Program-made: the position numbers and the translations under genes
The notes under the pieces: generated by a model
Told to the model about the DNA's origin: nothing
The model's input: the letters and a program-made list of their open reading frames with translations, nothing else
Databases searched by the model: none
In this document: positions 1 to 5,948 of the stretch, in pieces
How the letters are laid out: the number at the start of each line of letters is the position of its first letter
Numbering within the stretch: the stretch's first letter is position 1
NCBI GenBank assembly: GCA_002340355.1
Contig: DDLX01000019.1
Span: forward strand, 1-21,058
From: Cytophagales bacterium UBA2561
Lineage (GTDB): Bacteria > Bacteroidota > Bacteroidia > Cytophagales > Thermoflexibacteraceae
Direction of reading: 5' to 3'
Length of the DNA stretch: 21,058 bases

Positions 1-41
1 CGAGTTTGGAAATGGAGACAGTAACTCCAGAAAAAAATTAA
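1..41 (+). CDS. 3' end of a second copy of the small unknown gene at 1227
   Basis: The window opens inside a coding region. Read with the codon frame starting at base 3, it gives SLEMETVTPEKN and then TAA at 39-41. The complete gene at 1227-1493 ends SLEMETVTPEKK and TAA. At the DNA level bases 1-56 match 1453-1508 with a single difference (T38 versus A1490), so this is a recent duplicate and not a chance ORF. Everything upstream of base 1 is missing, so it cannot be told whether this copy is intact. Its function is unknown. Confidence 0.75.
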   Translation, partial: SLEMETVTPEKN

Positions 42-56
42 TTTTCCAGACCTGCC
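1..56 (+). repeat. Direct repeat of 1453-1508
   Basis: Bases 1-56 and 1453-1508 are the same apart from one substitution. The repeat covers the 3' end of the small gene, its stop codon, the following TTTTCC and the first half of the palindromic hairpin. Beyond that point the copies differ but keep the same hairpin shape. The offset is 1452 bp and the two HTH genes lie between the copies. Confidence 0.9.
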
Positions 57-80
57 AAGTCTTCAAGACTTGGCAGGTCT
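48..80. terminator. Family A palindromic hairpin (copy 1)
   Basis: The arms 48-63 (AGACCTGCCAAGTCTT) and 65-80 are perfectly complementary over 16 bp with one central base. It lies between the converging ends of the small-gene copy and the HTH gene at 108, so it could act as a bidirectional terminator, although no T tract follows. Related palindromes lie at 1500-1532, 8041-8072 and 11850-11883. It is therefore best seen as a copy of a dispersed repeat that also occupies a terminator position. Confidence 0.7.
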
Positions 81-107
81 AAATCATTTGAAAATCAAGA
101 AGATATT

Positions 108-467
108 TTATTTATCGGCAATAATTTCCTTGTAAACTTCGATTTTTAATTCGAGCGATTCTATTTTTTGTTTCAGTTGCTTCACTTCTTCAGTTTCACC
201 TAAAAATATCGTTCCTTTCCCCGTAAATACATATTCTAAATCGACTTCGGGAAACACTTGTTTGATGGCGTAAATCACTTTCACGTTGGGTTTTCGGACA
301 CGATTTTTATAAGTTGAAAAAGATTGTTTGGTTACGTTGATTAAATCCGCAAAATCACTATCAAATTTATATTCAGGGTATTTTTCTTGTAAACCTTCTA
401 CGGCTTGTATCAGTCTGTCATAGACTTTAGAATCGTCAAAGCTATTATTTTTATTACTATTTCTCAT
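108..467 (-). CDS. CI-like helix-turn-helix transcriptional regulator
   Basis: A 119-residue protein starting MRNSNKNNSF. The reading frame stays open upstream to a TTG at 549-551, but the ATG at 465-467 is the better start because the upstream extension looks like non-coding DNA and contains a palindrome. Residues about 25-65 form a CI/Cro-type HTH (FADLINVTKQSFSTYKNR). It is followed by a segment ending LEYVFTGKG, which resembles the LLTGKG signature common after the HTH in Bacteroidota phage-repressor-like proteins. The last 25 residues are a Glu/Lys-rich coiled coil, probably for dimerisation. There is no C-terminal peptidase domain, so RecA-style cleavage is not expected. It lies downstream of and in the same direction as the HTH gene at 579. 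Its targets are unknown; autoregulation and control of the small gene are inferred. Confidence 0.75.
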   Translation of the reverse strand: MRNSNKNNSFDDSKVYDRLIQAVEGLQEKYPEYKFDSDFADLINVTKQSFSTYKNRVRKPNVKVIYAIKQVFPEVDLEYVFTGKGTIFLGETEEVKQLKQKIESLELKIEVYKEIIADK

Positions 468-471
468 TTTG

Positions 472-499
472 TTGTAAAAATGGTTGTAAGTCACTACAA
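472..499 (-). promoter_or_regulatory. Putative operator upstream of the CI-like regulator
   Basis: Just upstream of the ATG at 467, the + strand has TTGTAA at 472-477 and again at 484-489. The second pairs with TACAA at 495-499, giving the inverted repeat TTGTA-N6-TACAA. A 12-bp step between the TTGTAA copies places them on nearly the same helix face. This is a typical layout for HTH repressor autoregulation. Assignment as an operator is inference. Confidence 0.35.
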
Positions 500-578
500 T
501 GAAAGTCTTTAAAATCTGGAAAGACTTATTCTTTTTGCTGTTCAATACCAAATTGAGGTGAAAAAATTTCGCAACTTC

Positions 579-1082
579 TTACGATTTTAAATGTACGTTA
601 ATTTGCATCGTCTTACCAAGATTTGCCAAAGTTTCGTAGAGTTGTTTTTTTTCATCTTTCAGTTCTTGAATTTGTATTTTTAATTCTTGGATTTGTTGAT
701 TTTCGGTATTTTTTAAATCCGTTGATATTTCTGAAGATAGATTTTTTTTAGATGCTTGATACTCCTCATTTAATTCTTTATCTATCAAATAATTTGTTTT
801 GATGGTTGAATAATCAATGGTTTTATGAAAATCGAACGTGTCCAAATAGTCTTTATCCAGCTGCTCTTCATTATCTAAAAAAAGAACAATTAAAGATAAA
901 TCAACTTCCAAAACCTTACAAATATCCACCAATAATGAAATTTTTGGGAATCGTTTTCCATTCTCAATTTCAATAATTCCGCTTGTACTTCTTGGAACTA
1001 ATTCTGCTAAATCCATAGAAGTCAATTCTTTCTTTTCTCTCAAATACCTAATCAAAGTTCCTAACTTCCTAGCAGTAATCAT
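579..1082 (-). CDS. XRE-family HTH regulator with C-terminal coiled coil
   Basis: A 167-residue protein. Residues about 5-62 are an HTH_3 (Cro/C1) domain: LGTLIRYLREKKELTSMDLA is the opening helix and first HTH helix, and the GIIEIENGKRFPKISLL segment is the recognition helix and the usual NGKR-P turn. The middle is acidic and polar, and residues about 130-155 form a coiled coil (LKIQIQELKDEKKQLYETL). There is no catalytic domain. It is divergent from the small gene at 1227, with 144 bp between the starts that contain a promoter and a palindrome, so it is the obvious candidate to control that gene. The second HTH gene lies downstream on the same strand. The same plan (N-terminal HTH, C-terminal coiled coil) occurs in both regulators, though the HTH types differ. 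Confidence 0.85.
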   Translation of the reverse strand: MITARKLGTLIRYLREKKELTSMDLAELVPRSTSGIIEIENGKRFPKISLLVDICKVLEVDLSLIVLFLDNEEQLDKDYLDTFDFHKTIDYSTIKTNYLIDKELNEEYQASKKNLSSEISTDLKNTENQQIQELKIQIQELKDEKKQLYETLANLGKTMQINVHLKS

Positions 1083-1114
1083 ATCAAAATTAAATTATTT
1101 TTTTGTCTATTTCT

Positions 1115-1147
1115 TTGTAAAATCTAAAAAAAATAGATTTATCTTTG
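1115..1147 (+). promoter_or_regulatory. Bacteroidota-type promoter with embedded palindrome, for the gene at 1227
   Basis: TTG at 1115-1117 and TATCTTTG at 1140-1147 are separated by 22 nt. They match the Bacteroidota housekeeping promoter (TTG, 17-23 nt, TAnnTTTG) exactly. Between them the inverted repeat AAATCTA (1120-1126) and TAGATTT (1134-1140) fills most of the spacer and touches the -7 box. A repressor bound there would block polymerase. The predicted transcript starts near 1153, leaving a leader of about 70 nt. Confidence 0.55.
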
Positions 1148-1226
1148 TGTTATATTTTGAAAACAAGCTCGAAACGATTTGCAGTCTGGAAAACAACAAC
1201 CGAATCGAGCGTAACCCATTAAAAAA

Positions 1227-1493
1227 ATGGAAGACAAAGGTACAAAACCTGACCTAATTTTGACGGCGAAATTGCCAGCTGACCTCGTGGATTTTTGCCT
1301 CGAAAGCGAACAACCCACTTCCCAACACCTACAAAATCTGAAAGATGACCTGACGAACAATGCCTTAGAAGTGCTTTGTAGTCTGGATTACATCAACGAA
1401 GTACTGAGGCGGGATTTTGTGCAAAGTATCTTACGAATTCGTTATTTGCTTTCGAGTTTGGAAATGGAGACAGTAACTCCAGAAAAAAAATAA
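1227..1493 (+). CDS. Small protein of unknown function, duplicated
   Basis: An 88-residue, mostly helical, acidic protein beginning MEDKGTKPDLILTAKLP and ending TVTPEKK. It has no signal peptide, no membrane segment and no motif I recognise; the region from about residue 35 to 75 looks like two amphipathic helices. Evidence that it is real: a well-formed promoter 80 bp upstream, a palindromic hairpin directly after the stop, and a second copy of its 3' end at the window start that keeps the frame to the stop codon. Its codons are richer in G and C than its neighbours, for example several ctc, gtg and ccc, which may indicate separate ancestry. It is divergent from the XRE gene at 579. It could be a small effector or antitoxin-like partner of the regulators, but that is speculation. 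Confidence 0.6.
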   Translation: MEDKGTKPDLILTAKLPADLVDFCLESEQPTSQHLQNLKDDLTNNALEVLCSLDYINEVLRRDFVQSILRIRYLLSSLEMETVTPEKK

Positions 1494-1499
1494 TTTTCC

Positions 1500-1532
1500 A
1501 GACCTGCCGAGTTTTGAAAATTTGGTAGGTCT
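1500..1532 (+). terminator. Family A palindromic hairpin (copy 2)
   Basis: It lies 6 nt after the stop codon of the small gene. The arms 1500-1515 and 1517-1532 pair along 16 bp if three G-T pairs are allowed. Copy 1 at 48-80 has Watson-Crick pairs at those positions. Pairing is thus kept although the sequences have diverged, which suggests the structure matters. Confidence 0.6.
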
Positions 1533-1543
1533 AAACCACCTAA

Positions 1544-2025
1544 AAGTCTCATGAAAAAATTGTATATTTAAATATCTATCAAATTGCTGATAATCAAATT
1601 TTTTTGATTTTAAAAATGCGCTGGAAGTTTCCAGAAAAATGGAATATTCAGTTAGAAAACGATACTTTTCTTCCTGAATACTTGAAAGAAGATTTACATT
1701 TTTTATTCGCATCAAAAAGATGAATATCACTGAAATTGCTATTTTTGAGAATTTGGCTTCGCCTATCATTCGTTTTACCGTTCAAAAACATTCTCATTTA
1801 ATATTTTGAAGTCATAAATTATTTTATGGTAGTAAATGAATTGTGTAAAAGAAACCAGAATTCAGAAATTTGATGAGGCATGGTGACAAAATTTGGCTGA
1901 AATGGTCGCTTGTCAGAAGCTAAATCCTAAAATTACAATTTAATAGTTGGACAACCAACGGCGATATTTGGCAGTTAGGAAAATTGGAAGACAATATTTT
2001 TATCCTAAATTTCTTATTAATATAA
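1544..2025 (+). pseudogene. Remnant of a PD-(D/E)XK-like nuclease family gene
   Basis: Translated fragments in three frames read in a sensible order. Frame from 1544: ENDTFLPEYLKEDLHFLFASKR, stop at 1721. Frame from 1720: MNITEIAIFENLASPIIRF. Frame from 1869: FDEAW, stop TGA at 1884-1886, then QNLAEMVACQKLNPKIT. Frame near 1942: TTNGDIWQLGKLEDNIF, stop at 2023. From memory, this resembles a family of cyanobacterial and Bacteroidota proteins (N-terminal ICENLI-SPIL, then EEGWGQ-LAEMVAAQKLN, then GIVT-G-WQFGKLE). In that family WGQ stands where this copy has W-stop-Q, a one-base change from GGA. The central part that would hold the catalytic GTPDY...VEAK residues is missing. I read this as a dead gene with at least two frameshifts, a nonsense codon and an internal deletion. 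The family name is from memory and would need a search. Confidence 0.5.
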
Positions 2026-2052
2026 TTTTTACGCTTAAAAGCACAATACCAA

Positions 2053-3333
2053 ATGAGAAATAGTGCGATTCGTTGGGTGACCATTTTTGGGATTATTTCG
2101 ATTGTGGGAATTGTTGTTACGCAAGTTTACTGGGTCAGTCGAGCAATACGAGAAGAACAAGCCGACTTTGACCAAACAGTACGAATTGCCTTACAAAAAG
2201 TCGCTGAAAAAAATGCCGATTTTACAAAAACTCCACTTCCTCAATTCAATTTAATTAATAAATTAGCTTCAAATTATTATGTGGTCAATGTAAATACGGA
2301 GCTGGATGCCAATGTTTTAGAACATTATTTGAAAAGACAATTTAGTTCCAGTAATTTGGACGTCGATTTCGAATATGGCATTTATGATTGTTCGGGGGAT
2401 GCGATGGTTTATGGAAACTATATCGGAAAAAATCCTAACGAATCAGCAGAAATGACCACGGAACTTCCAAAATGGGATGGCTCAGACTATTATTTTGGAG
2501 TACGGTTTCCGAATCGAAGTACTTTTATTGCTAATCGTATCCAAATTTGGATTTTTTCTTCCATACTTTTATTAACAGTCGTAATATTTTTTGGCTATGC
2601 ACTTTTTGTCATTTTAAAACAAAAACGACTTTCTGAAGTCCAAAAAGACTTTATTAACAATATGACCCATGAGTTAAAAACTCCCATTTCTACAATTTCA
2701 ATCTCAGCTGATGTATTGACCAACCCTAAAAATGTGCAGCGTCCTGACCGTATTATGAATTATGCGCGCATTATTAAAACAGAAAATGAACGACTGAAAG
2801 GGCAGGTTGAGAAAGTTTTGCAAATGGCACGTATCGAAAAAAAAGGACTAAAACTTAAAATTGAAACACACGATTTACATGAAATTCTGACAAAAGCAGT
2901 AGAAAATTTCCGAATCAAAGCCCAAGAAGTTAGTGGTAATATTACCCTTGAACTAGAGGCAGAACATTTTCATATTCAGGCTGATAAAGTTCATCTTACC
3001 AATATTTTATATAATTTATTGGATAATGCTATTAAATACACAGGCAACACTTCTCCCAAAATCACAGTCCATTCAGTAAATACTCAAAAACCTTTCAAAT
3101 CTTGTATGGCAATTGCGATTCAAGATAATGGTATTGGCATTCCCAAAAATCACCAAAAAATGATTTTTGATAAATTTTTTCGTGTACCGACAGGTAACGT
3201 ACATAATGTCAAGGGATTTGGTTTGGGGCTAAACTATGTTAAGACAGTAGTTAAGGCACATGGCTGGCGTATTAAATTAGAAAGCCAAGTGAATGTCGGG
3301 AGTACATTCACGATTTATATCCCGATAGAATAA
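2053..3333 (+). CDS. Membrane sensor histidine kinase
   Basis: A 426-residue two-component sensor. It has a transmembrane helix at residues about 8-27, an extracytoplasmic sensor region of about 135 residues without a recognised fold, and a second helix at about 165-188. HisKA follows with the phosphorylated His at 206 (NNMTHELKTP). HATPase_c carries the N box (NILYNLLDNAIKY, about 317-329), G1 (DNGIGIP, 358-364), F box (FDKFF) and G2 (GFGLGL, 388-393). All boxes are intact, so it should autophosphorylate. It resembles the RprX-type kinases of Bacteroides in layout. Unusually, no response regulator gene is adjacent; the next gene encodes an outer-membrane protein 124 bp downstream. The partner and the signal are unknown. 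Confidence 0.93.
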   Translation: MRNSAIRWVTIFGIISIVGIVVTQVYWVSRAIREEQADFDQTVRIALQKVAEKNADFTKTPLPQFNLINKLASNYYVVNVNTELDANVLEHYLKRQFSSSNLDVDFEYGIYDCSGDAMVYGNYIGKNPNESAEMTTELPKWDGSDYYFGVRFPNRSTFIANRIQIWIFSSILLLTVVIFFGYALFVILKQKRLSEVQKDFINNMTHELKTPISTISISADVLTNPKNVQRPDRIMNYARIIKTENERLKGQVEKVLQMARIEKKGLKLKIETHDLHEILTKAVENFRIKAQEVSGNITLELEAEHFHIQADKVHLTNILYNLLDNAIKYTGNTSPKITVHSVNTQKPFKSCMAIAIQDNGIGIPKNHQKMIFDKFFRVPTGNVHNVKGFGLGLNYVKTVVKAHGWRIKLESQVNVGSTFTIYIPIE

Positions 3334-3457
3334 AGGTTTCGAATAGAAATTCACTATTTTCGTCTCAAAATATTTAGGTTATCTCACCGTTCCAATTCTA
3401 AGTTTTTTGGAGATAAGTCTTGTTAATTAAACATCTTTTATTCACTTAAATTGATTT

Positions 3458-4126
3458 ATGATGAAAAAAATCTCTCACGTATTCACCTTGTGTTTTTTGG
3501 GATGCTTTTTAATGCTTGGCAGCACAGCAAATGCTCAATTACCTATTCATCTTGGTATGAAACTAGGGTTAAATCTGAACTCTTTATCAGGAAGTGATAA
3601 AACAGCTACCGCTACAGGACTTCATGTGGGACCTTTTGCCAATGTGCAATTAGGAAAAATTGGAGTTCGTGCCGAAGTATTGGCTTCCAAAAAAGGCGCA
3701 GAAACTGAATTTAATTATCAAAAACCTGGTGTTTCTGAAGCTTTTAATCTCGTAGCTACCTCAGATTTATGGTATGTAGATGTTCCTATTTTATTGGATT
3801 ACAAAGCTTTAGACTTAAAAGTAGCCAAACTTCATTTACATTTAGGTCCTCAGTTTTCATTTTTATTATCCGATAAACTTAGCCTTAAAGAAACGATTAA
3901 TTTGAGTGGTGTTGATACTAAAAATTTAGAAGAAACTTTCAACTATAAATCTTCAGATTTAGGTTTAGTCTTAGGGGTTGGTGTCAATGCTTTGATGTTT
4001 GATGCGGGTATTCGTTATAATTTAGGGTTAAGTAAAGTTTCTGATTTTGACCCTGTTGGAACACTCAAAAGTGCAGACTTGCGAAATCGCACTTTCCAAG
4101 TTTATGTTGGATTTAAATTTTTCTAA
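3458..4126 (+). CDS. Outer-membrane beta-barrel protein (PorT-like porin family)
   Basis: 222 residues with a clear signal peptide: MMKK, a hydrophobic stretch, then STANAQ, with likely cleavage after ANA near residue 26. The mature part alternates short amphipathic strands (LGMKLGLNLNSLSG, GPFANVQLGKIGVRAEVLAS, LGLVLGVGVNALMFDAGIRYNLG) and ends in YVGFKFF with the terminal Phe usual for barrels. This matches the outer-membrane beta-barrel domain family (PF13568) common in Bacteroidota, about 8 strands. No transport substrate can be read from the sequence. A strong terminator follows, so it is the last gene of its transcript. Two adjacent ATGs (3458 and 3461) are possible starts. Confidence 0.85.
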   Translation: MMKKISHVFTLCFLGCFLMLGSTANAQLPIHLGMKLGLNLNSLSGSDKTATATGLHVGPFANVQLGKIGVRAEVLASKKGAETEFNYQKPGVSEAFNLVATSDLWYVDVPILLDYKALDLKVAKLHLHLGPQFSFLLSDKLSLKETINLSGVDTKNLEETFNYKSSDLGLVLGVGVNALMFDAGIRYNLGLSKVSDFDPVGTLKSADLRNRTFQVYVGFKFF

Positions 4127-4168
4127 AAGAAGGTTTAATGATAAATTAAAACTATAATTTTTTCCTAC

Positions 4169-4218
4169 AAAACCTCCTTCAAAGTATCTAAAAATAGAAA
4201 CATTGAAGGAGGTTTTTT
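4169..4218 (+). terminator. Rho-independent terminator between converging genes
   Basis: AAAACCTCCTTCAA (4169-4182) pairs perfectly with 4203-4216 (14 bp), and T continues to 4218. On the reverse strand the hairpin is also followed by T residues, so it may work in both directions. The stop codon of the convergent SUKH gene (4217-4219) overlaps its edge. Confidence 0.85.
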
Positions 4219-4771
4219 ATCCATTTACGATTTTATCAATATTTTGAGTTCCATTCAAAAATTCAAGAAAATTGTTTGCCAATAACTTTGCACTCCCCCA
4301 ATCCAAATTGCTGGAATGCACACCATAAATTTTATAGTGATGCATAGTTTTCACCTGACGCATATCGAAAATCACATGATTTCCAGCTCCATCCAACCCA
4401 ATAGAGACAGCTCCCTCAATATACTCTGGTAGTTCATAAGCGATATTCATTGCTCTCAATTCCTCTATCCCAAAAACACAGAATTCTCTATCGCCTTTCA
4501 AGAAATTGCACCCACCATAATACTTCATCAATCTGATAAATTCCTGCGGAAACCTACCATTCGGAAAAGTCCAATTCTCAAACTTTTTCGGTTCCCATTT
4601 TCCGTATATTTCACGATTCCAATATGATGGCTGATTATCATTTTTTCTTAATTCATTTATTTCTACGTCCGAAAGGGGCAAGTTCCATTCATCCTGAAAT
4701 TGAATTAAAACTTTTTCAGTCACTTGTTGATAGTCGCCATCAATTTTATCAAATATATCTTTGAAACGCAT
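4217..4771 (-). CDS. SUKH (SMI1/KNR4) family immunity-like protein
   Basis: 184 residues. The C-terminal two thirds carry the SUKH pattern: FPQEFIRLMKYYGGCNF (about 74-90), then FGIEELRAMNIAYELPEYI, the conserved IGLDGAGNHVIFDMR (about 124-138), and SSNLDWGSAKLLANNFLEFL. SUKH proteins bind and neutralise nuclease and other toxins of polymorphic and contact-dependent systems. It is the last gene of a reverse-strand run with the genes at 4796 and 5360; the gap to the preceding gene is 24 bp. No toxin gene or secretion marker is nearby, so the target cannot be named. The start ATG is at 4769-4771. Confidence 0.85.
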   Translation of the reverse strand: MRFKDIFDKIDGDYQQVTEKVLIQFQDEWNLPLSDVEINELRKNDNQPSYWNREIYGKWEPKKFENWTFPNGRFPQEFIRLMKYYGGCNFLKGDREFCVFGIEELRAMNIAYELPEYIEGAVSIGLDGAGNHVIFDMRQVKTMHHYKIYGVHSSNLDWGSAKLLANNFLEFLNGTQNIDKIVNG

Positions 4772-4795
4772 CTATTGATTAATTAAATTATAATT

Positions 4796-5350
4796 TTATT
4801 CTACTTCATATTTTTCAAAAATATCATAAACTTTTTGAGCATAATCAATGGGCTTAAGTGGCAGTCCTTCATCAAAATCTTCAGGATATTCTTTAATTTC
4901 AATCTGACCTTCTGTGGGTTCAAACATCACTTTAGGAATTTCTCGTACTACTATTTCATCAAGATAATCGCTTGTCCAATCATAATTTTCAATATCACTT
5001 TTCGGGTCAAATATAATTCCAGTTCCCTGATAAAATCCATCAATATATTTCTGTTCAATTTCTTCTATAAAATCAAACTCTTCGATTCTATATCCTTGTT
5101 TTTCAAGGCAATCATCCCGATTCAAAAATTTCTTGTTCCACCTTGGCGCACACATCCAGTAAGCAACTAAGATGGTTGCCTTGTCCACTTCAGGATTGTC
5201 TTTTATCCAATTTAATAGTAATTTATTTCCATCAAAATTTGAAGTAATGACCGACTTATGTATTTCTAGTTGGGTCGCATTCTCAAGAAATTCTTTCCAA
5301 ATTTCATGTTCAAACATTTCAAATTCTTCTGTACTTATCTTCTCTTTCAT
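4796..5350 (-). CDS. DUF4274-like protein, probable immunity protein
   Basis: 184 residues, acidic, no signal peptide. The segment LLLNWIKDNPEVDKATILVA followed by YWMCAPRW (about residues 44-72) resembles DUF4274, a family often found beside toxin and immunity genes. That assignment is from pattern memory and is moderate at best. The C-terminal half (GTGIIFDPKSDIENYDW, then a strongly acidic tail) is not recognised. It lies 9 bp after the gene at 5360 and 24 bp before the SUKH gene, on the same strand, which supports one operon and a shared immunity role. Confidence 0.65.
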   Translation of the reverse strand: MKEKISTEEFEMFEHEIWKEFLENATQLEIHKSVITSNFDGNKLLLNWIKDNPEVDKATILVAYWMCAPRWNKKFLNRDDCLEKQGYRIEEFDFIEEIEQKYIDGFYQGTGIIFDPKSDIENYDWTSDYLDEIVVREIPKVMFEPTEGQIEIKEYPEDFDEGLPLKPIDYAQKVYDIFEKYEVE

Positions 5351-5359
5351 GAATTTAAT

Positions 5360-5815
5360 TTATTTCTTCAAGCAATAATTTTGAAAAGTAGAATCGTCAG
5401 GATTGTAAACCGTTAGCTCAAAATCATCTGTTAAATTGTAGCGTTCAAATTTTTCTAAAATCTTAGGATTAGTTATCAATTTTGCACATATTTCAAAAAA
5501 TAATTCTCCATTTCTTGTCTTTTTCTTTTCATAATAATTTTGCATCCATAACCCCAAATCATGAATCGGTTTCTGAGTATTTTCCTGAAAATCATTAAAA
5601 TTATAATATTTCCAGTCTCCGATATCATATCGAAATGCTTCCCCATATTTTGTAATTTCATCTTTGGTTAAGAAGGAAAATTCAAAATAGCCATGCCAAG
5701 GATGAACACCTAAATCAAATGATTTTATGACTAGATTTCCAAATTTAGGCTGCCAAAAATCTAATTCTTCAACAAGATAAATTTGTAATTTTTCTTCAAA
5801 GTTTTCGAGTGTCAT
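5360..5815 (-). CDS. Unrecognised cytosolic protein, first gene of the immunity-like operon
   Basis: 151 residues starting MTLENFEEKLQIYLVEELDF. The open frame extends upstream to a TTG at 5864-5866, but the ATG at 5813-5815 is preferred because the added residues are low-complexity. The fold looks alpha/beta: FDLGVHPWHGYFEFSFLTKD (about 33-52) is a distinctive Trp/His-containing strand pair, and DLGLWMQNYYEKKK is a likely helix. I do not recognise the family. Size, lack of signal peptide, acidic nature and position directly upstream of a DUF4274-like and a SUKH gene all fit an immunity protein; this is inference from context. Confidence 0.65.
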   Translation of the reverse strand: MTLENFEEKLQIYLVEELDFWQPKFGNLVIKSFDLGVHPWHGYFEFSFLTKDEITKYGEAFRYDIGDWKYYNFNDFQENTQKPIHDLGLWMQNYYEKKKTRNGELFFEICAKLITNPKILEKFERYNLTDDFELTVYNPDDSTFQNYCLKK

Positions 5816-5890
5816 TTGCGTTATCAATTTGATTAATAATAAGTTATAAAAATAAAATCGATTCAAACAGTATAAATTTTTAACTAATTA

Positions 5891-5930
5891 TTTTCCATAG
5901 TGTAGTTTAGATATTCTACACTATGGAAAA
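5891..5930. repeat. Family B palindrome (intact copy)
   Basis: TTTTCCATAGTGTAG (5891-5905) pairs perfectly with 5916-5930 around a 10-nt loop. It sits between the end of the nitroreductase gene and the start of the immunity operon, where it could terminate the former. Related copies, sharing the TCCATA arm and/or the GTAGG-TTTGCAAAT-CC core, lie at 7902-7937, 10484-10511 and 18711-18735. Confidence 0.7.
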
Positions 5931-5948
5931 AAACGCTAAGCATCGATT

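Noticed and set aside
468..551. Upstream extension of the CI-like regulator to a TTG at 551
   Set aside because: The added residues are low-complexity, the start would be TTG, and the region holds operator-like repeats. The ATG at 467 is better.
1085..1092. Reverse-strand TAATTTTG as -7 box of the XRE gene
   Set aside because: It lies 3 bp from the start codon and no TTG lies at the right distance upstream, so it is probably chance in AT-rich DNA.
1431..1769. Reverse-strand open frame of 112 codons
   Set aside because: It overlaps the small gene and the nuclease-like remnant on the other strand, with no domain-like sequence. It is a shadow frame.
4835..5170. Forward open frame of 111 codons inside the DUF4274-like gene
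   Set aside because: Phe/Ile-rich translation antisense to a better supported gene in a tight operon.
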